The notes under the pieces were generated by a model that searched no databases, was not told the DNA's origin, and saw only the letters and a program-made list of their open reading frames with translations. A DNA stretch of 64,000 nt from Siphonodentalium dalli (Eukaryota > Mollusca > Scaphopoda > Gadilida > Siphonodentaliidae). The DNA is taken from assembly GCA_032622095.1 (NCBI GenBank), contig CP136061.1, positions 192,454,369 to 192,518,368 on the forward strand, written 5' to 3'. Made by a program: the position numbers and the translations under genes. Position 1 is the first letter of the stretch, and each line of letters opens with the position of its first letter. This document shows, in pieces, positions 38,701 to 53,700 of this stretch.

Positions 38701-41700
38701 TCCATCAGAAGTTTGGTGATGATCGGATGAGGGATGTGGTCTGTAGAGTGTGCCAAAGGATTTAGCCATGCAAAGAATAAAATCCTAGATGGCTTCCAGC
38801 CGCCATTTTTTTTAATTGAATTTTTTTTAAATTTGAATACTCTCATTTAGAGGTACATGTAATACTAAACAAGCCTGTATATTTTCAAAACAATTCTCCA
38901 AAAAAGCGGGCTGCAGGCCCAAGATGAAACCCAAGATGGCTACCTGCGGCCATGTTTTTTCTACGAAATTTGGTAAAATTTGACGGCACTTATCTAGTGG
39001 TCACCCCAAAGATCAATATGAAGTTTGGTGACGATCTGATTAGGGATATGGTGTGTTGGTTGTGCCAAAGGATACAGTCACGCATACACAGGTGCAGTCC
39101 ATAACTATCTACAGATATAATCATCAGATACAACCAGCGTGGATGACCAATCGAAAGATTGCCCGAGGCAGGTCAGTCAAATACTAGGGACAGTCTGTTC
39201 GCCCTGAACAATCTAGAGATGGAATCAGGAGATAAAACATGCGTGGCTAACCACTTGAGGAGATTGCCCTGGGCAAGCCACGACTGGTAGCTGTATAAAA
39301 TATGAAGAAAATGAGAACCATTCAGCATTCATTCAGGAGCTTTTACCGATAGTAGCTTAATCAGTGATACCCAATAAGAACACGAGCATCACAATGGCAG
39401 AAAACTCGAGGTAAGCACGATGCATGTACTTCTGAATAATTTCTCGAGCTGATGACACTGGTGAATCAATGACACGGCACACATGACGAGGTTGCTAGCA
39501 ACTGACAGGCAGACCTGCAACTCAACTAGAGATAAACGACTCAACTGGACGACAGGCAGACTAACGAGCAACGACTCAACTAGAGATCAATGACTCAACT
39601 AGACGACACCATACCAATGACCAGAAAGCTATCATTTAACTGTTGTTAATAAAGGATCAATCATTTTATTGTCTGAATGTTTACATGTCACCCCGTCTTG
39701 GGACAATCCAAAGGGTCAGTTTTAGGAGTTGAAGTGAATGCATTAAAAGGAAAAGTGTTAAATATGTATCTCAGCTTATTTTTGACTGGTCAGCCATCTG
39801 AAGGGAAATAATATTCACCCTGAGGTAGTTATCAAAGCAAGACTGTTTGATAAAATAAATTACTTCAAAATATGTTTTGATTCACTCTCACCCGTGAAAT
39901 TTCATAAGATATATATATTTTTCTTCATGAAGCCATGAGACTAAATATTAAAAGAATGCTGGTTGAATTATTGCCAGATATATCTAATTTTTATACAAAG
40001 GCTGGAGTAGAGTTGCAGGCAGGCAAACCATGGATGACAAATCTGAACTGTGACACTGTATTCCACCCTATGGTATGATTACACATACCAAGAAAATTTA
40101 ATACAAATAATGACATTGTTAATGGATTCACCAATTTAATTTTACAGTGATAATGTATAAAATTATACCAATAACACCCCACCAAGATATGCCTCACCAC
40201 TGACCCATCAGTATAAATTATATTGCAGAGCTGTCAACTAAACACTGGTTTTGTTTATGCTGGAGCTTGGCAGCTCTAAAGTTTTAATGATCTCAGACCA
40301 TCGTAGAGTGATATACTCAGCTGTATAATGCAGCAAAGATTTTTTAGTCTACTGTCAATAATATGCCATGTGCATTGTAATAAAATTTTCCACATTATTT
40401 AGATACTATAGCTTTCTTTATCTGCTAGTTTCTTTATCTGCCAAGTTTCACATTGGCATAAGAGACATCAGAACATGATATAGCTAAATTAATAGCTTGT
40501 AGTCCAAATTGCTCCAAACAAAATAACATGGCTGAATGTGCGTCACTCCGGGAACATCCACACCAAATATGAATCCATTCAGTCTTATCATTCTGGAGAA
40601 GATGATTGTTGATGGATGGATTGACGGATGGATGGATAGCCTGACGGACGGCGGACGAGAAGTGATGACTATAGCTCCACCGGAGACTTTGTCTCATGTG
40701 AGCTAAAAAGATATATGAGCGGGCGGACAAAAATTTAACATTATGAGATGAACAAAGAGGGATAACTCTTGAACGGAAAATGCAAAAAACATAGCTGAAC
40801 CCTCTTTTGAAAGACCTCCTGATGCCAGACCTCCATATGAAATTTCAACAAAATCCAATAACCCATGGTTGAGATATATGAGCGAACAGACGGAAATCCA
40901 ACATTTTCAGATAAACAGAGAGATAACTCTTGAATGGAACATGTGAACGTCAATAAACCTTCTTCTGAAAGCCCTCCTAATCAGGGACCAGCCTAGACCA
41001 AATTTCAGGGCGAAGTGACTTCTCCCTGTCACAAAAATAAGGCGAAGTGGGCATTCTCCAGGGCGAAAGGGTTGGCAAAATTGAAATCGGCCCGCACTGT
41101 AGTCGCCTATATAGGCTATATAACGAAAATAGGAGATATGTAATATTTAAATTAAAATGATGAAACAATGGTTCAAATGTGGAAACTTTATGTTCAAATC
41201 ATCACTCTAATAACTATGAATAATGTCCAAACATAATTGTAAGAGAATGGTAGCATTTTATATAATAATTTTGGAAGAACGGCATTTTTGTTGTTGTTGT
41301 TGGCATCATAAAAATAAAAATGACACAATGCTTATGAATACAATAAAATGGTGTAAAAAATAAAAAAAAAATAAAAAATTCTTGAACATTCTAACCCATC
41401 AAAAGTACCTAACCTGGGTACAGATATTAATATGTTGCAAAAATGAATTTGTTTTCAAAGTTATTCTGGCCTTTACAGAATTTAACAAAGGGGTGACAAT
41501 CAGACGTAAGGTGTAGAGTTGTAATCTTCAGGTGTGATAATCTCAAAATCACAAGTCACTGTGGACACAGGTCTGATGACGGTATTCACAGCTGTCTGCA
41601 ATCAACACTCAGGTGTGAATATGCTTCAAAATCGGATTAATACAGATGTTAATAGTAACTATAGTGTTATCTACGACAGTGTCAATGGATAACTAGGTTC

Positions 41701-44700
41701 AGTCAATGTTGGCAGTAAATTAGGATGAATATTTTGCCAATTTTCGTCGGTCAACTTCGGAAATTTCAGGGCGACTTAAACTTCGCACGGCTGCAAAATT
41801 AGGGCGAAGTGAGCAAGAATAGGGAGACTTCTTCGTCCATATTGCCCTCTCGGCTGGTCCCTGCTCCTAATGCCAAACCTGCATATTAAATTTCATCAAG
41901 ATCCCATAACTCATGGTTGAGATATATGAGCGGGCCAAAGGATGGTCGAATGCAGACAGAAGGACGCCCCGATGGACGCATGTAATCCAAACAAAACAGG
42001 AACTACTTGTCAATGAGCCTTTAATAGTAAAGAAAGGAACAAATGGGTAACAAAAATCTGTAGAGCTTCATTTTAGGTTTGTTTGTTTTCAGAGTGCTCA
42101 GTGTTAAATTTGAACATTTATTAACTTTTGACCTATAAATGATGCATACTAGGATAAAAAGCACCCATCGTCATCAATCATCATAATAAAATGAACATTC
42201 TGGAGGAAATTCATTAATAATCATTAATGATATGACAACAATGTAATGTTGTAGAGTCGGGTTTAGTTTTCAAACCCGAAATGCATATGTGGTAGAGTGG
42301 TCAATTCCTACAATCATCACAGGATTATACGTTGAATAATAAGAATAACGTATAAAATAATTATTTAATTGAAGAATATCATTGTATTCAACATGCAGGC
42401 ATATAGTCTATCTATAATGCGCCGATTCAGTGGTTGTATTCCCATGCATAAGTACAGTAGCCCAAAGCTAAGTTAACAGGGAGAGTCCAGAATCTGGCCT
42501 AAAATGGGTTAAATTCCGAAGTTGGGAATCCCAATAGACGTCAGCTAGCAAAGGGATGACTTTCGATTAACTCCCAAGTAAGTAAAACGCACCGCCTGTA
42601 CAGGTGGTGACTAAATGCCACTGTAGCGTTAACACTGTGCCAAAAATGCCGAAGTCGAAGTCCCAGGTAAGACTAAAATGCCGAAATCGAAGCATCAGGT
42701 AAGACTAATTAGTTCCGCCAACGTAGAATTACGTCATGAGATGTGAATGGCAAACATAGTCATCAAAGTTCCTATTCCGGTAACGATAGGGGGTCACCAG
42801 CCTGACAACCAACGGACTAGGGGGTCTCATGTGACCAAGGGGGTCGCCGCGAGCCCCGAGTCTCAGAGAGTTGCTGACTGCCGTTGAGATTACTGCACGT
42901 GTCATAGCTTGACAACTGAGTATGATGTAGGCGTACCTCGTTGCCTCCATGTGCGTACAGTAAACAAGAAAAATGGCTGCCTAGCAGAACAAACACTGAA
43001 TTTACACATGGATAAATATGAATTACATTGAAACATATCATCTATAGCAATTGAAATAGCAATTAATAGAAGTAATGTAAAGGAGTTTATATGAGAATAA
43101 GTAATTACATGAATTAAGTCCAACAAAGTGGGTCGTTTTGGAAAAGAAAGAGAATATTTAGGAAAACGAAAGTAGCACGAATTAGAATTGTAACTCTGTT
43201 ATAACAACCACAGCAGCTTTCAGATCTTGTGCAAGACAAGACAGACTGCTGACGTCAAACCAATATAGCCACGTTCTGATGACTGCTTTGCATTGATCTG
43301 TTGCAATCACATGACCCGTACGTTGTCTGCTTTAACCCGTTCACACATGACACGGGTGCACTGCATTATATATAGCTTCCGATTGCAACTGATAAGTTCA
43401 ATATTAAAATAAATGCAATATGGAAAATCAATATATATATATATAGAAAGAGTATGATCTGTCGGTCTGTTCATGATTTTTCTCCCAGACCCTGGACCGA
43501 CCTATACAACTAAATTTGTTGTGGAATTCGACGGATGTTCTAATAGTGTTTGTTTTTCTAAATTTTTATTTAAAAAAAAAAATATTTTGTTAAATCGAGC
43601 AAGGATTCAATCTAAAAAAATAATTAAATTAAACAAAATAAATGTGTGTCAAAATGTTTAAACGATCAACATGTGCATGAAGCGCAAAAAGGGACCACCG
43701 CTGACTAAAGGCTCTGTTTAGAAGAAAATTTGCGCTCAAAGAGGCCTGCGTGTGCAGGTGCCGCATGCCCCTCTGACCTTGAATAAAGGGAGCCTGTTTC
43801 AGCTAGTCTGTTAAAAATGAATTCAACATTAATGCCAAACTTGTCAACATTTCTGCTTGCATTGAGTTGAAAATAGAATATGTCCATTGTGTGCGTTAAT
43901 GGATACACGTAACATCTGCATTGCAAACATCAAAACACCCTAGTGTTATTGTCTGTATTCAATGTGCCAATAAACAATGCAACAGACGAAACGGATTCGT
44001 CTGAAGAGTCTTAACAACAACTTGAAATTTTGAAAGCTAGAAAGCAATATAAACTAGAGGTGTGACTGTCCCTGTAAGGATACCACCTCCCCCCCCTAAT
44101 ACTATGATGTTTCACATGTCGGTAAACATTTAGTTAAAATAATAAAATAACAGTTCTCATTGCAGGTGCACAAACCTAACCGTAATCTTAAACCTATTGA
44201 CCGAAAAATGTAGGAATAAAAGCTCGGACAAAATTATGCATTTTGCAAAAATAAAAATGTTCTTAGTCGAAAAAGGGTAATAACTCCACAAAAAAGGTCG
44301 GACAGACATCATAATCGCAGGTGCACAGGTTCTCATGGTACTAATTATCAGTGTGCCAAGATTAAAAAACATTGACCTAAAAATGTAGAAATAAAAGCTC
44401 GGACAAAATTAGGCATGTTGCAAACAAATTTCTAAGTCGAAAAAGGGGGATAACTCCACCAAAAAATGCCAGACAGACGTCATAATCGCAGGTGCACAGG
44501 TTCCCATGGTACTAAATATCTGTGCCAAGTTAAAAACAAATTGACCTAAAAATGTAGGAATAAAAGCTCGGACAAAATTATACATGTTGCAAATATTTTC
44601 TAAGTCGAAAAAGGGGAATAACTCCACCAAAAAAAGTCGGACGGACGTCATATTCGCAGGTGCACAGGTTCCCATGGTGGATGATGCCTGTGCCAAGTTT

Positions 44701-47700
44701 CACGGAAATTGATCCAAAAACGCCGGACAAATTTGTGTCGACGGACGGACGATACAGCTGACTCCAGTATAACCCCCTTAACTTCGTTGCGGTGGGTATA
44801 ATTAAACAAAACTTACTGAGTCAAAAACATGATTAGCAATCTGCACCTTCTCATCCGCATCTTCTAACGCCTTGTAATATTCCTGGAATATATTAGATAT
44901 TCAGGTTATAAATTAAGAGGACAAATCATGTTTGCAAGAAAAATGCTTGTGAAATTAGTTCAAATACAGAGAATTGGAACACATGATATCCACACCAGTT
45001 TTTATTTAGTTAAAGGGACATAAGGCACTTTGCAGTAAATTTTTAATATCAAAAAGGTTTATAAAACCATCACAACTCAGAACCATGATAACATAGATAC
45101 AGTAATGCCATAATTAATCGACTCCTTAACCACAGCAGAATTATGGGTAACTTTTCAGGATTTAGTCGGAAATATGGCTTGTTGCCATTCATCGGAAAGC
45201 TCTCGAGAAGAGCTTTCCGATGAATGGCAACAAGCCATATTTCCGACTAAATCCTGAAAAGTTACCCATAATTCTGCTGTGGTTAAGGAGTCGATTAATT
45301 AGGGCATTACTGTAGACTGGTTCTAAATTTGAATACTGATACATGTAACTACAATGTATCCAATGAGGAGATTTCACATGCTGAAACCATTTTTTATGTA
45401 ATAGGGGATTGCCCATCAAACATGATGGGTGATCTTAAACTGCGTGAGCTTCGCGCACATATAGGGAGCTTGCAGCACATTTTAAACGGACCTCCTTTGG
45501 AACCTGTATTCAGCATGCAGCCTATTGATCACACGCCCTGCACTGCGCGGCCCATTTGTATGAACACTTTATTTCAATAAAACTGTATTTTTGCCCCCAC
45601 CATCATCTCCCCAACCCACGTATATGCATGCACAATTGCACATATATGGAACGCAACAATCAAGATATTTTACTTAATCTATACTAACTGAAACAGGCTC
45701 AATTCGGAACCTTTATTTAGCGGGGAAGGGGCCTGCAGCCCCTTTGTGAGCTTCGCGCACATCATATTAATTTAAACTGCGTGCGCTTCGTGCATTGTGA
45801 TCTTTTAAACATTTATTCTTTTATCAGATTTGCACTCAACCGAAAGATTAAAAGAGCATTAATTAGCATCGGCAGTATTGTTTACACTGTGGGCCATATT
45901 ATTAGGCCTGTCCCGGGAATGTGCTTTTTCTAACTGAGTTCCGGCGAATTTACAGAGTTCACGGTACCCACTGGCGGGAGGTCAGACTGTGTCCATTCGC
46001 CATCTTCCGTGTATACCGGTACTCCTTCTATTCCACACTCAATGCACAACTTTCGTATCAAAGACAGCATTCTTTACTTATGTTCAAACCCAACTGGCAA
46101 ATTAAAATACCATATTGACACTGACCAACCGTTTCACCGTTGTGGTGTGCGTTTGGCCGTTGTGGTGTGGCGAAACGCCGTTGTACGGTAAGGATCGTTA
46201 TTGGGGAGATGAGGAACATGAAATATCTTGCCATAACGCAAGGATAATTCTACCCAAAAGAAGTTATTTTTTTGTAGTATTACACACTAAACTCTCACAC
46301 CACATTTAGTTAAATATTATTTATCATGACCCAAATTTGCTTTTCTTTGTGGGTGGGTCTGGGGTAGGGCGGTGTCATTGCATTGTAAATGATGCACGTT
46401 ATTTTGTTAGTGTCTTTATACGAAATAACGCGAATTGTTCCTAAGTCCCGTATCCTATATATAGGAGCACTGGGGGATCAAATATATATCCTTTTTCGTG
46501 GTTCATCACTAAACAAAGTTCTAAATATGTAGGTTTTGTTTGTTATTTCTATACATGTCGTTTACGTTGTAATTGTGTGTCTCAAGTATGTCCATCTAAG
46601 TTCAGGGTTAGTGGCTATAACCAGTTTCCATATCAGTATTATAATTATCGCGTAAAGTTTGTACGCCTTGTTATGCAAAACAAAGTCGGGATATGTAACG
46701 TTTTGACTTTTATTTACACAACATAAACGGACAAACTTGACAATACCATATTATCTAGTAATATCTGCTATATATTTATGATTGACATAAGTCTATTATA
46801 ACACAAATTATGTATTTTAGTATTCTGTCTGACTATTCTTAACAACAATCATTATCTCGAAGGCGATATCATGGTTACATATCATGGCACGGGTGAACAC
46901 AATGAGAAATATCTGTCCACCTGATATATATAGTCCAAGTCTTCTCGTACTAAAACCAGCTAAGATATTGGGTTGGATAGATGCTGGATTTTAGTCCAAG
47001 CCTGCCTGCATAGGCTTCTTATAACACAACTTATACGCCCAGGATATGTGGCGGGAATTTGTGGTGTATTTTAATCGATTTACCTAAAAAAAATCAATAC
47101 ATGATGCTACATACATCGAAAAGTGTGACATCGTATGGTCATAATGGTGTATAATAATCTAACTTCCATGTTAAATTACGCATAGAATATATTCCGGTTT
47201 CCAGGGGGGGGGGGGGGGGGGGGTCAGAAATTTTGTTCAGGCACGTATGGCATTTTTTCCCTTTCGATCATTTTTTGTACCCACCCACCCCCACCGCCAA
47301 TTTTTTTTCCGTTTACGGCAGTTTTTTCCGACCATTTTTTGACACCCACCCCCCCACCTTTTAACACTAAAACAGAGATTTGCGGGGGGAAATTCACTGT
47401 AAACAGCTGTATATGAATTTCTGTGCATACTATTTATCATGGATGTTAACATGGACATGTAAATAGGAATGAGTCATTTTGAGGTCATTCGGCCAAAAAA
47501 ACATGGCTGCCAGCGGCCATCTTGGATTTCAAAATTTGCAACAAAATACAACACGATAACTGCCTGCAGTCAGTTTACCAGTTAGAATTACATTATTTCT
47601 CTCATTCAAAGTGGTTTTGAAGCCCAACTCATTGCCAAAACACTTAAAAAACAAGCAGAAAAATTGCTTGTTGGTGGCTTTGACCACCCAGCCACCCCGG

Positions 47701-50700
47701 CATACGTGCCGGAATTTTTTTTCCACCCCCCCCCCTGGTTGATTGCCACAAACATCGCTTTTTTCTCTGTTTGTTTACGTTTTAACTGAAAGCTGAAGTT
47801 GCCGGAATAACTTCGTCATAATCCGGAGTTTGTTTTGGGTATACTAGTTTCCATTTTATATATATAGCGCGGGGTTTTCCGAACAAAATGGCGAAAACCG
47901 ATCGCCCCAAAGTCCAGTTTCCTGTGTGCTTTGAGAACAATTGCCGCACTAAAAACTTAATGACATAATGGCGGATCAGAACGGCAGTTTTGTTGACAAT
48001 TTTCACAAGAAACTTGTCAAAATTGGAGCAAATTAGAACTCTTGTGTCTGACTTGCCATGTGTGTGATTTTCGTCCATGTGCATTTTGACTTTTGTGTTG
48101 ATAAAATAATCGGAGAACCGAATCACACAGTTTCGAAATATAGTACTTTTCAAACGTAAGGTTCAAAATTTATACAAATTTTGTTTGATTTTCTTGTGTG
48201 CTTTACAAGAGCAGTATATTGCTCTGTTCGCTTAGTATATATCTTGCTTAGTATATATAAATGTTGGTGAAATGTAGCGCCATATTTATTCTAATGCTCG
48301 TTGTGTTTACACTGTTTTAAACTTTGAGAGGGTTGTAATTCCCGTAATTTATTTTATTTAATGTATTACATTATATCTTCAATGTTTACTTAATCTATTT
48401 ATTTTTTATTTATTGACACACATAATTACAATAACAATGGAGAATTCATCGTAATTTGCGTGGTTAGTCGAAAATCTACGGAATATTTTCAACGGAAAAT
48501 GCCGAACACAGTTCGCGAGGTCAACTGAGTTCGCATACTTTTAAAAATTTGTAAACAGTGCGGTAAATGTCTCTTTTCACATTAAATTACCGCTTTCAAT
48601 TCACAACTGATGTGGGTTTCAGATCAAATAGCATGTCTTCTGCGGAAAATATCCGTTTATTGTCGCAATTGTGATATTTTATTTCATATAATTGTGGTTT
48701 TATTTGAGCGGGTCATTAACGCTTAACTCGTGTCATAAGAAGGCATAGGGCGCGATCTCGGACTAAACACCAGCAAATCGCCATACAAATATCTTAGCTG
48801 GTACGAGAAGACTTGGACTACCTGATATACAGAATTTCAACCAACTTTTCGGTCGTATATTCACACTAAATATACCAAAACCATACAGCATATAAGTCAA
48901 AATGAAGATTAATATCCCGCATATATGGACACTTAACGGGCAGTTCATAACACCTCATAACTGGCTGTGAAAATGCATGACTTGTTCGATTTGGAGCACA
49001 AAAACGTGTTTATGGGGACAGGTTACGTGGCATGAGTGTATGCACGAGTAAACATTGCTTATACGGATAATACATGTAATATTTTGGATACACAATACAA
49101 AATAGGCGTGAAACACCTTGTTCTGGTCTCAAAAACATCAAAATACTGCATGATCGCCGAAAATCGAAAAACCAGCCCGACCACAACGTTGTTGCCATGA
49201 AAACCACAACGGCGTTGTCATTTTTTCGCTGCTGTTGACCCACTTTGATTGGGATTTTATTGAATATTTAGGCCATTGGAGAATTGGGGCCGTTACCAGC
49301 ATGATCGGGGATAATTTTTCTTACGTGGAGAATACCAGCGGGGTGTCAAATTGTGTTCAGGGGTGAGCAAATAAGGCTTTCATGTCGAGGAACCATTGTC
49401 AAAATGCCCACCCTGGCATTTTGTGTAGGCTATTTCTCAGCCGTACAAACAAACAGAGAGCCAGGGAAGCGCTCATTCGTTGTGTATAATATCCTTCTTC
49501 AGGGCTGTGGGGGTCTCATTATTATAAAATAATCGGAGAACCGAATCACACAGTTTCGAAATATAGTACTTTTCAAACGTAAGGTTCAAAATTTATACAA
49601 ATTTTGTTTGATTTTCTTGTGTGCTTTACAAGAGCAGTATATTGCTCAGTTCGCTTAGTATATATCTTGCTTAGTATATATAAATGTTGGTGAAATGTAG
49701 CGCCATATTTATTCTAATGCTCGTTGTGTTTACACTGTTTTAAACTTTGAGAGGGTTGTAATTCCCGTAATTTATTTTATTTAATGTATTACATTATATC
49801 TTCAATGTTTACTTAATCTATTTATTTTTTATTTATTGACACACATAATTACAATAACAATGGAGAATTCATCGTAATTTGCGTGGTTAGTCGAAAATCT
49901 ACGGAATATTTTCAACGGAAAATGCCGAACACAGTTCGCGAGGTCAACTGAGTTCGCATACTTTTAAAAATTTGTAAACAGTGCGGTAAATGTCTCTTTT
50001 CACATTAAATTACCGCTTTCAATTCACAACTGATGTGGGTTTCAGATCAAATAGCATGTCTTCTGCGGAAAATATCCGTTTATTGTCGCAATTGTGATAT
50101 TTTATTTCATATAATTGTGGTTTTATTTGAGCGGGTCATTAACGCTTAACTCGTGTCATAAGAAGGCATAGGGCGCGATCTCGGACTAAACACCAGCAAA
50201 TCGCCATACAAATATCTTAGCTGGTACGAGAAGACTTGGACTACCTGATATACAGAATTTCAACCAACTTTTCGGTCGTATATTCACACTAAATATACCA
50301 AAACCATACAGCATATAAGTCAAAATGAAGATTAATATCCCGCATATATGGACACTTAACGGGCAGTTCATAACACCTCATAACTGGCTGTGAAAATGCA
50401 TGACTTGTTCGATTTGGAGCACAAAAACGTGTTTATGGGGACAGGTTACGTGGCATGAGTGTATGCACGAGTAAACATTGCTTATACGGATAATACATGT
50501 AATATTTTGGATACACAATACAAAATAGGCGTGAAACACCTTGTTCTGGTCTCAAAAACATCAAAATACTGCATGATCGCCGAAAATCGAAAAACCAGCC
50601 CGACCACAACGTTGTTGCCATGAAAACCACAACGGCGTTGTCATTTTTTCGCTGCTGTTGACCCACTTTGATTGGGATTTTATTGAATATTTAGGCCATT

Positions 50701-53700
50701 GGAGAATTGGGGCCGTTACCAGCATGATCGGGGATAATTTTTCTTACGTGGAGAATACCAGCGGGGTGTCAAATTGTGTTCAGGGGTGAGCAAATAAGGC
50801 TTTCATGTCGAGGAACCATTGTCAAAATGCCCACCCTGGCATTTTGTGTAGGCTATTTCTCAGCCGTACAAACAAACAGAGCCAGGGAAGCGCTCATTCG
50901 TTGTGTATAATATCCTTCTTCAGGGCTGTGGGGGTCTCATTATTATAAATATGCACATTAACTATCCATCCCGATTTTGGTGATCAGCCCTCTCCTACCC
51001 GCTTGCGAATTTCGCCAAAAACACCGTACAACGGCGTTTCGCCACACCACAACGGCCAAACGCACACCACAACGGGGAAACGGTTGGTCAGTGTGATATT
51101 AGCACCCATTGAATGGGTGCTAATATCACACTGACCAACACTGGGTCCCATTCCCAATGACGAACGTTCGAGTCTTGACTCTGCACACCACTACATCCAC
51201 CCATTCCCAACGACGGTAGAACGTTCGAGTCTTGACTCTACACCCCACTATACATGCACTTCCGCGACAAAATCAACATTCGTTACCTAAATTCACACTG
51301 AACCTGAACTGACACATTAATTTAGCACCTATTTCCAACAACGCTTTGGTAGAGCGCATGGAAGTTTCGCCTACAATAGCAAAGCAAGTGTTGGTTTGCG
51401 TTCGATGTCAATGACGTCATTTCGACAAACGTCATAAGAAATAGTGTCTACTTGAGTGCAAATACTGCATTTGGGGTCCATGTTAGATCTCAGGTTTGCT
51501 TTGACCAATCGGCGTGAAATTTGGTAGTCACCTTTTATGACACACTATAGGCCGTGGTACAAATTTGGGCCACATTGGACGCATGGTTGAAAAGTTATAA
51601 ACGCGCCAAAAGCGTGACTGAGTTATACACAGATACGACGGGTTTTATATATATAGATAGCAGCACAAACAACTCAGCCATCACTGAATGATACATTTCA
51701 GGATATCATGCTAAATTAGCATCATATTGTGAAAAGATGAGGTGCTATATATTACACAAGGACTAAGGCCTAACAAAAAAATACATTTGTTTCCGCTAAC
51801 GAGCTGGAAAAAATTAGGGTAGGTAGGTAGGCTTAACTTTATTTTTTTTTGTTAACTTTTTTTTTTTTCAGTATCTTTAAAAATAACTGTATAATACTTG
51901 TCAATAACCCAAACTATGCACTTCTAGGCCCCAATCATGTTAACCCAGATGACAGAGAAACTATCAATTCCAATTCAATCTTACATATGCTTTAATATTT
52001 ACATATATACTAGTCTATATACTAATATAGTCTTTGATAATCCTAATATTTCCCATATGGTCTGGCGACAACTGGAGTCAGTCCAGCACCACTGTACTGT
52101 TCACATATTGGAGTGACCGTCTTGTACCGATCTCTTAATGATGGCTTCAGAACACCACCTTCTCCTCCACATTCAGTGAAGGATCTACATGTACATGTAG
52201 GTATTTTTTGAGGACACCTGTTTTTGGGCAACGATATGCCAAAGGCATACTAGTAACCTGAAGGCCTGAGCGGAGGAAGGTTTGTGAGGGGTGAACCCCC
52301 CTGCTGATGGTGGGGGTTCTCACCCTGGAAAATTTGTGAAAATCCATTGCATTTAGAGCTAATCTAGGGCAGAGTCAGTATTTTGAATTTTACTGAGAGG
52401 TCAATTTGATCAAGTTTCTCAAACATAACTTTGGAAATTTTTTATACCCCTTTTAAAAACAAAAGGGAGGTATACTGTTTTGCACCTGTCCGTCCGTGCA
52501 TCCGTCCATACGTCCGTCCGATGTCTGTTCATGTCATAACTTGAACAGTAGTACTCAGATCTCAATGAAATTAGGTATGGATGTTCACTACTATGAGGAC
52601 ATTAAATAGAGGGTTCCATCGTTTTGTTCGGATTTTCCATTCTAGAGTGTTTCATCTTTGTTTATCTGGAAATGTTGGCATTTTGGTCTGTCTGGGGTCT
52701 GTTCATGTCGTAACTTCAACAGTTGTGCTGGGATCTCAATGAAAATTGGTATGGATGTTCACTACTATGAGGACATTAAAAAGAGGGTTCCATCGTTTTG
52801 TTCGAATTTTCCATTCTAGACTTATACATCTTTGTTTATCTGGAAATATTGGCTTTATGGTCCGTCTGGTGTCTGTTCATGTCGTAACTTCAACAGTTGT
52901 GCTGGGATCTCAATGACATTTGGTACGGATGTTCACTACTATGAGGACATTCAATAGAGGGTTCCATTGTTCTGTTCCGCTTTTCCATTCTAGAGTTATT
53001 CATCTTTGTTTTTCTGGAAATGTTGGCTGTTTGGTCCATCCGACGTCAGTTCTGAGGTCATAACTTGAACAGTAATGCTCAGATCTCAATGAAATTTTGT
53101 ATGGATGTTCACCACTATGAGGGCATTTAATGGCACATTCAACTGTTTTGTTTTAATTTTATGTTTTATAGCTATTCATCTTTGTTTACATGAAAATGCT
53201 GATTTTTTGGGTCCATCTGTCTGAGTATAGCAATCATAAGTTATAGATATGCCCACATCAGGCGGTATGCGCTAAGAGAGTATGCACCGGACGACATTCG
53301 ATCTCTTGTTTTATATGTATGGATTGGAAATGCTTATAAGATATTGTCAGATATCTTTTGGTTCAATGGACTACATGTATGATTATCCTGCTTGAAATGA
53401 GACTTACCATTATCACTCTAATTCATATAATAGGCTATTTTATAAAATTCAAGTGAGACACATACATACTACATGTAGTACAGAAACAATGTCTATTAAG
53501 TTAGTAATTACTATTTATTTCTATGTTAATTTTTCATTTGGTATTATGATATCCCACCTGATAACCAGGTTTATTTGATCAAATTGTTAATGTTCCTGTA
53601 CTGTATTTGATTGAAATACTGAAGTCTGAAGGCTGAATGATAACAAACCTGAACTCAAACTATTTGAAGTTTTCACAGATGAAAGCTAGATAAAGCCAAA

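Larger units (their letters stand above)
46118..51105. mobile_element. Large segment with about 80-bp inverted ends
   Basis: gttgtggtgtgcgtttggcc, gttgtggtgtggcgaaacgc and cgttgtacggt at 46118-46195 recur inverted at 51024-51105 with very few differences. About 5 kb lie between, including a second inverted pair and a 1423-bp tandem duplication. At the right end an extra hairpin (51084-51138) pairs ttggtcagtgtgatattagc with its complement. No transposase-like frame is preserved. Element limits are uncertain. Confidence 0.65.

Noticed and set aside
43430-43445. TATA box from the (TA)n run
   Set aside because: A simple dinucleotide repeat in AT-rich DNA is not evidence of a promoter.
48763-50666. 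Two pairs of identical 61- and 77-residue reverse-strand proteins
   Set aside because: They are identical only because of the 1423-bp tandem duplication and show no recognisable domain.
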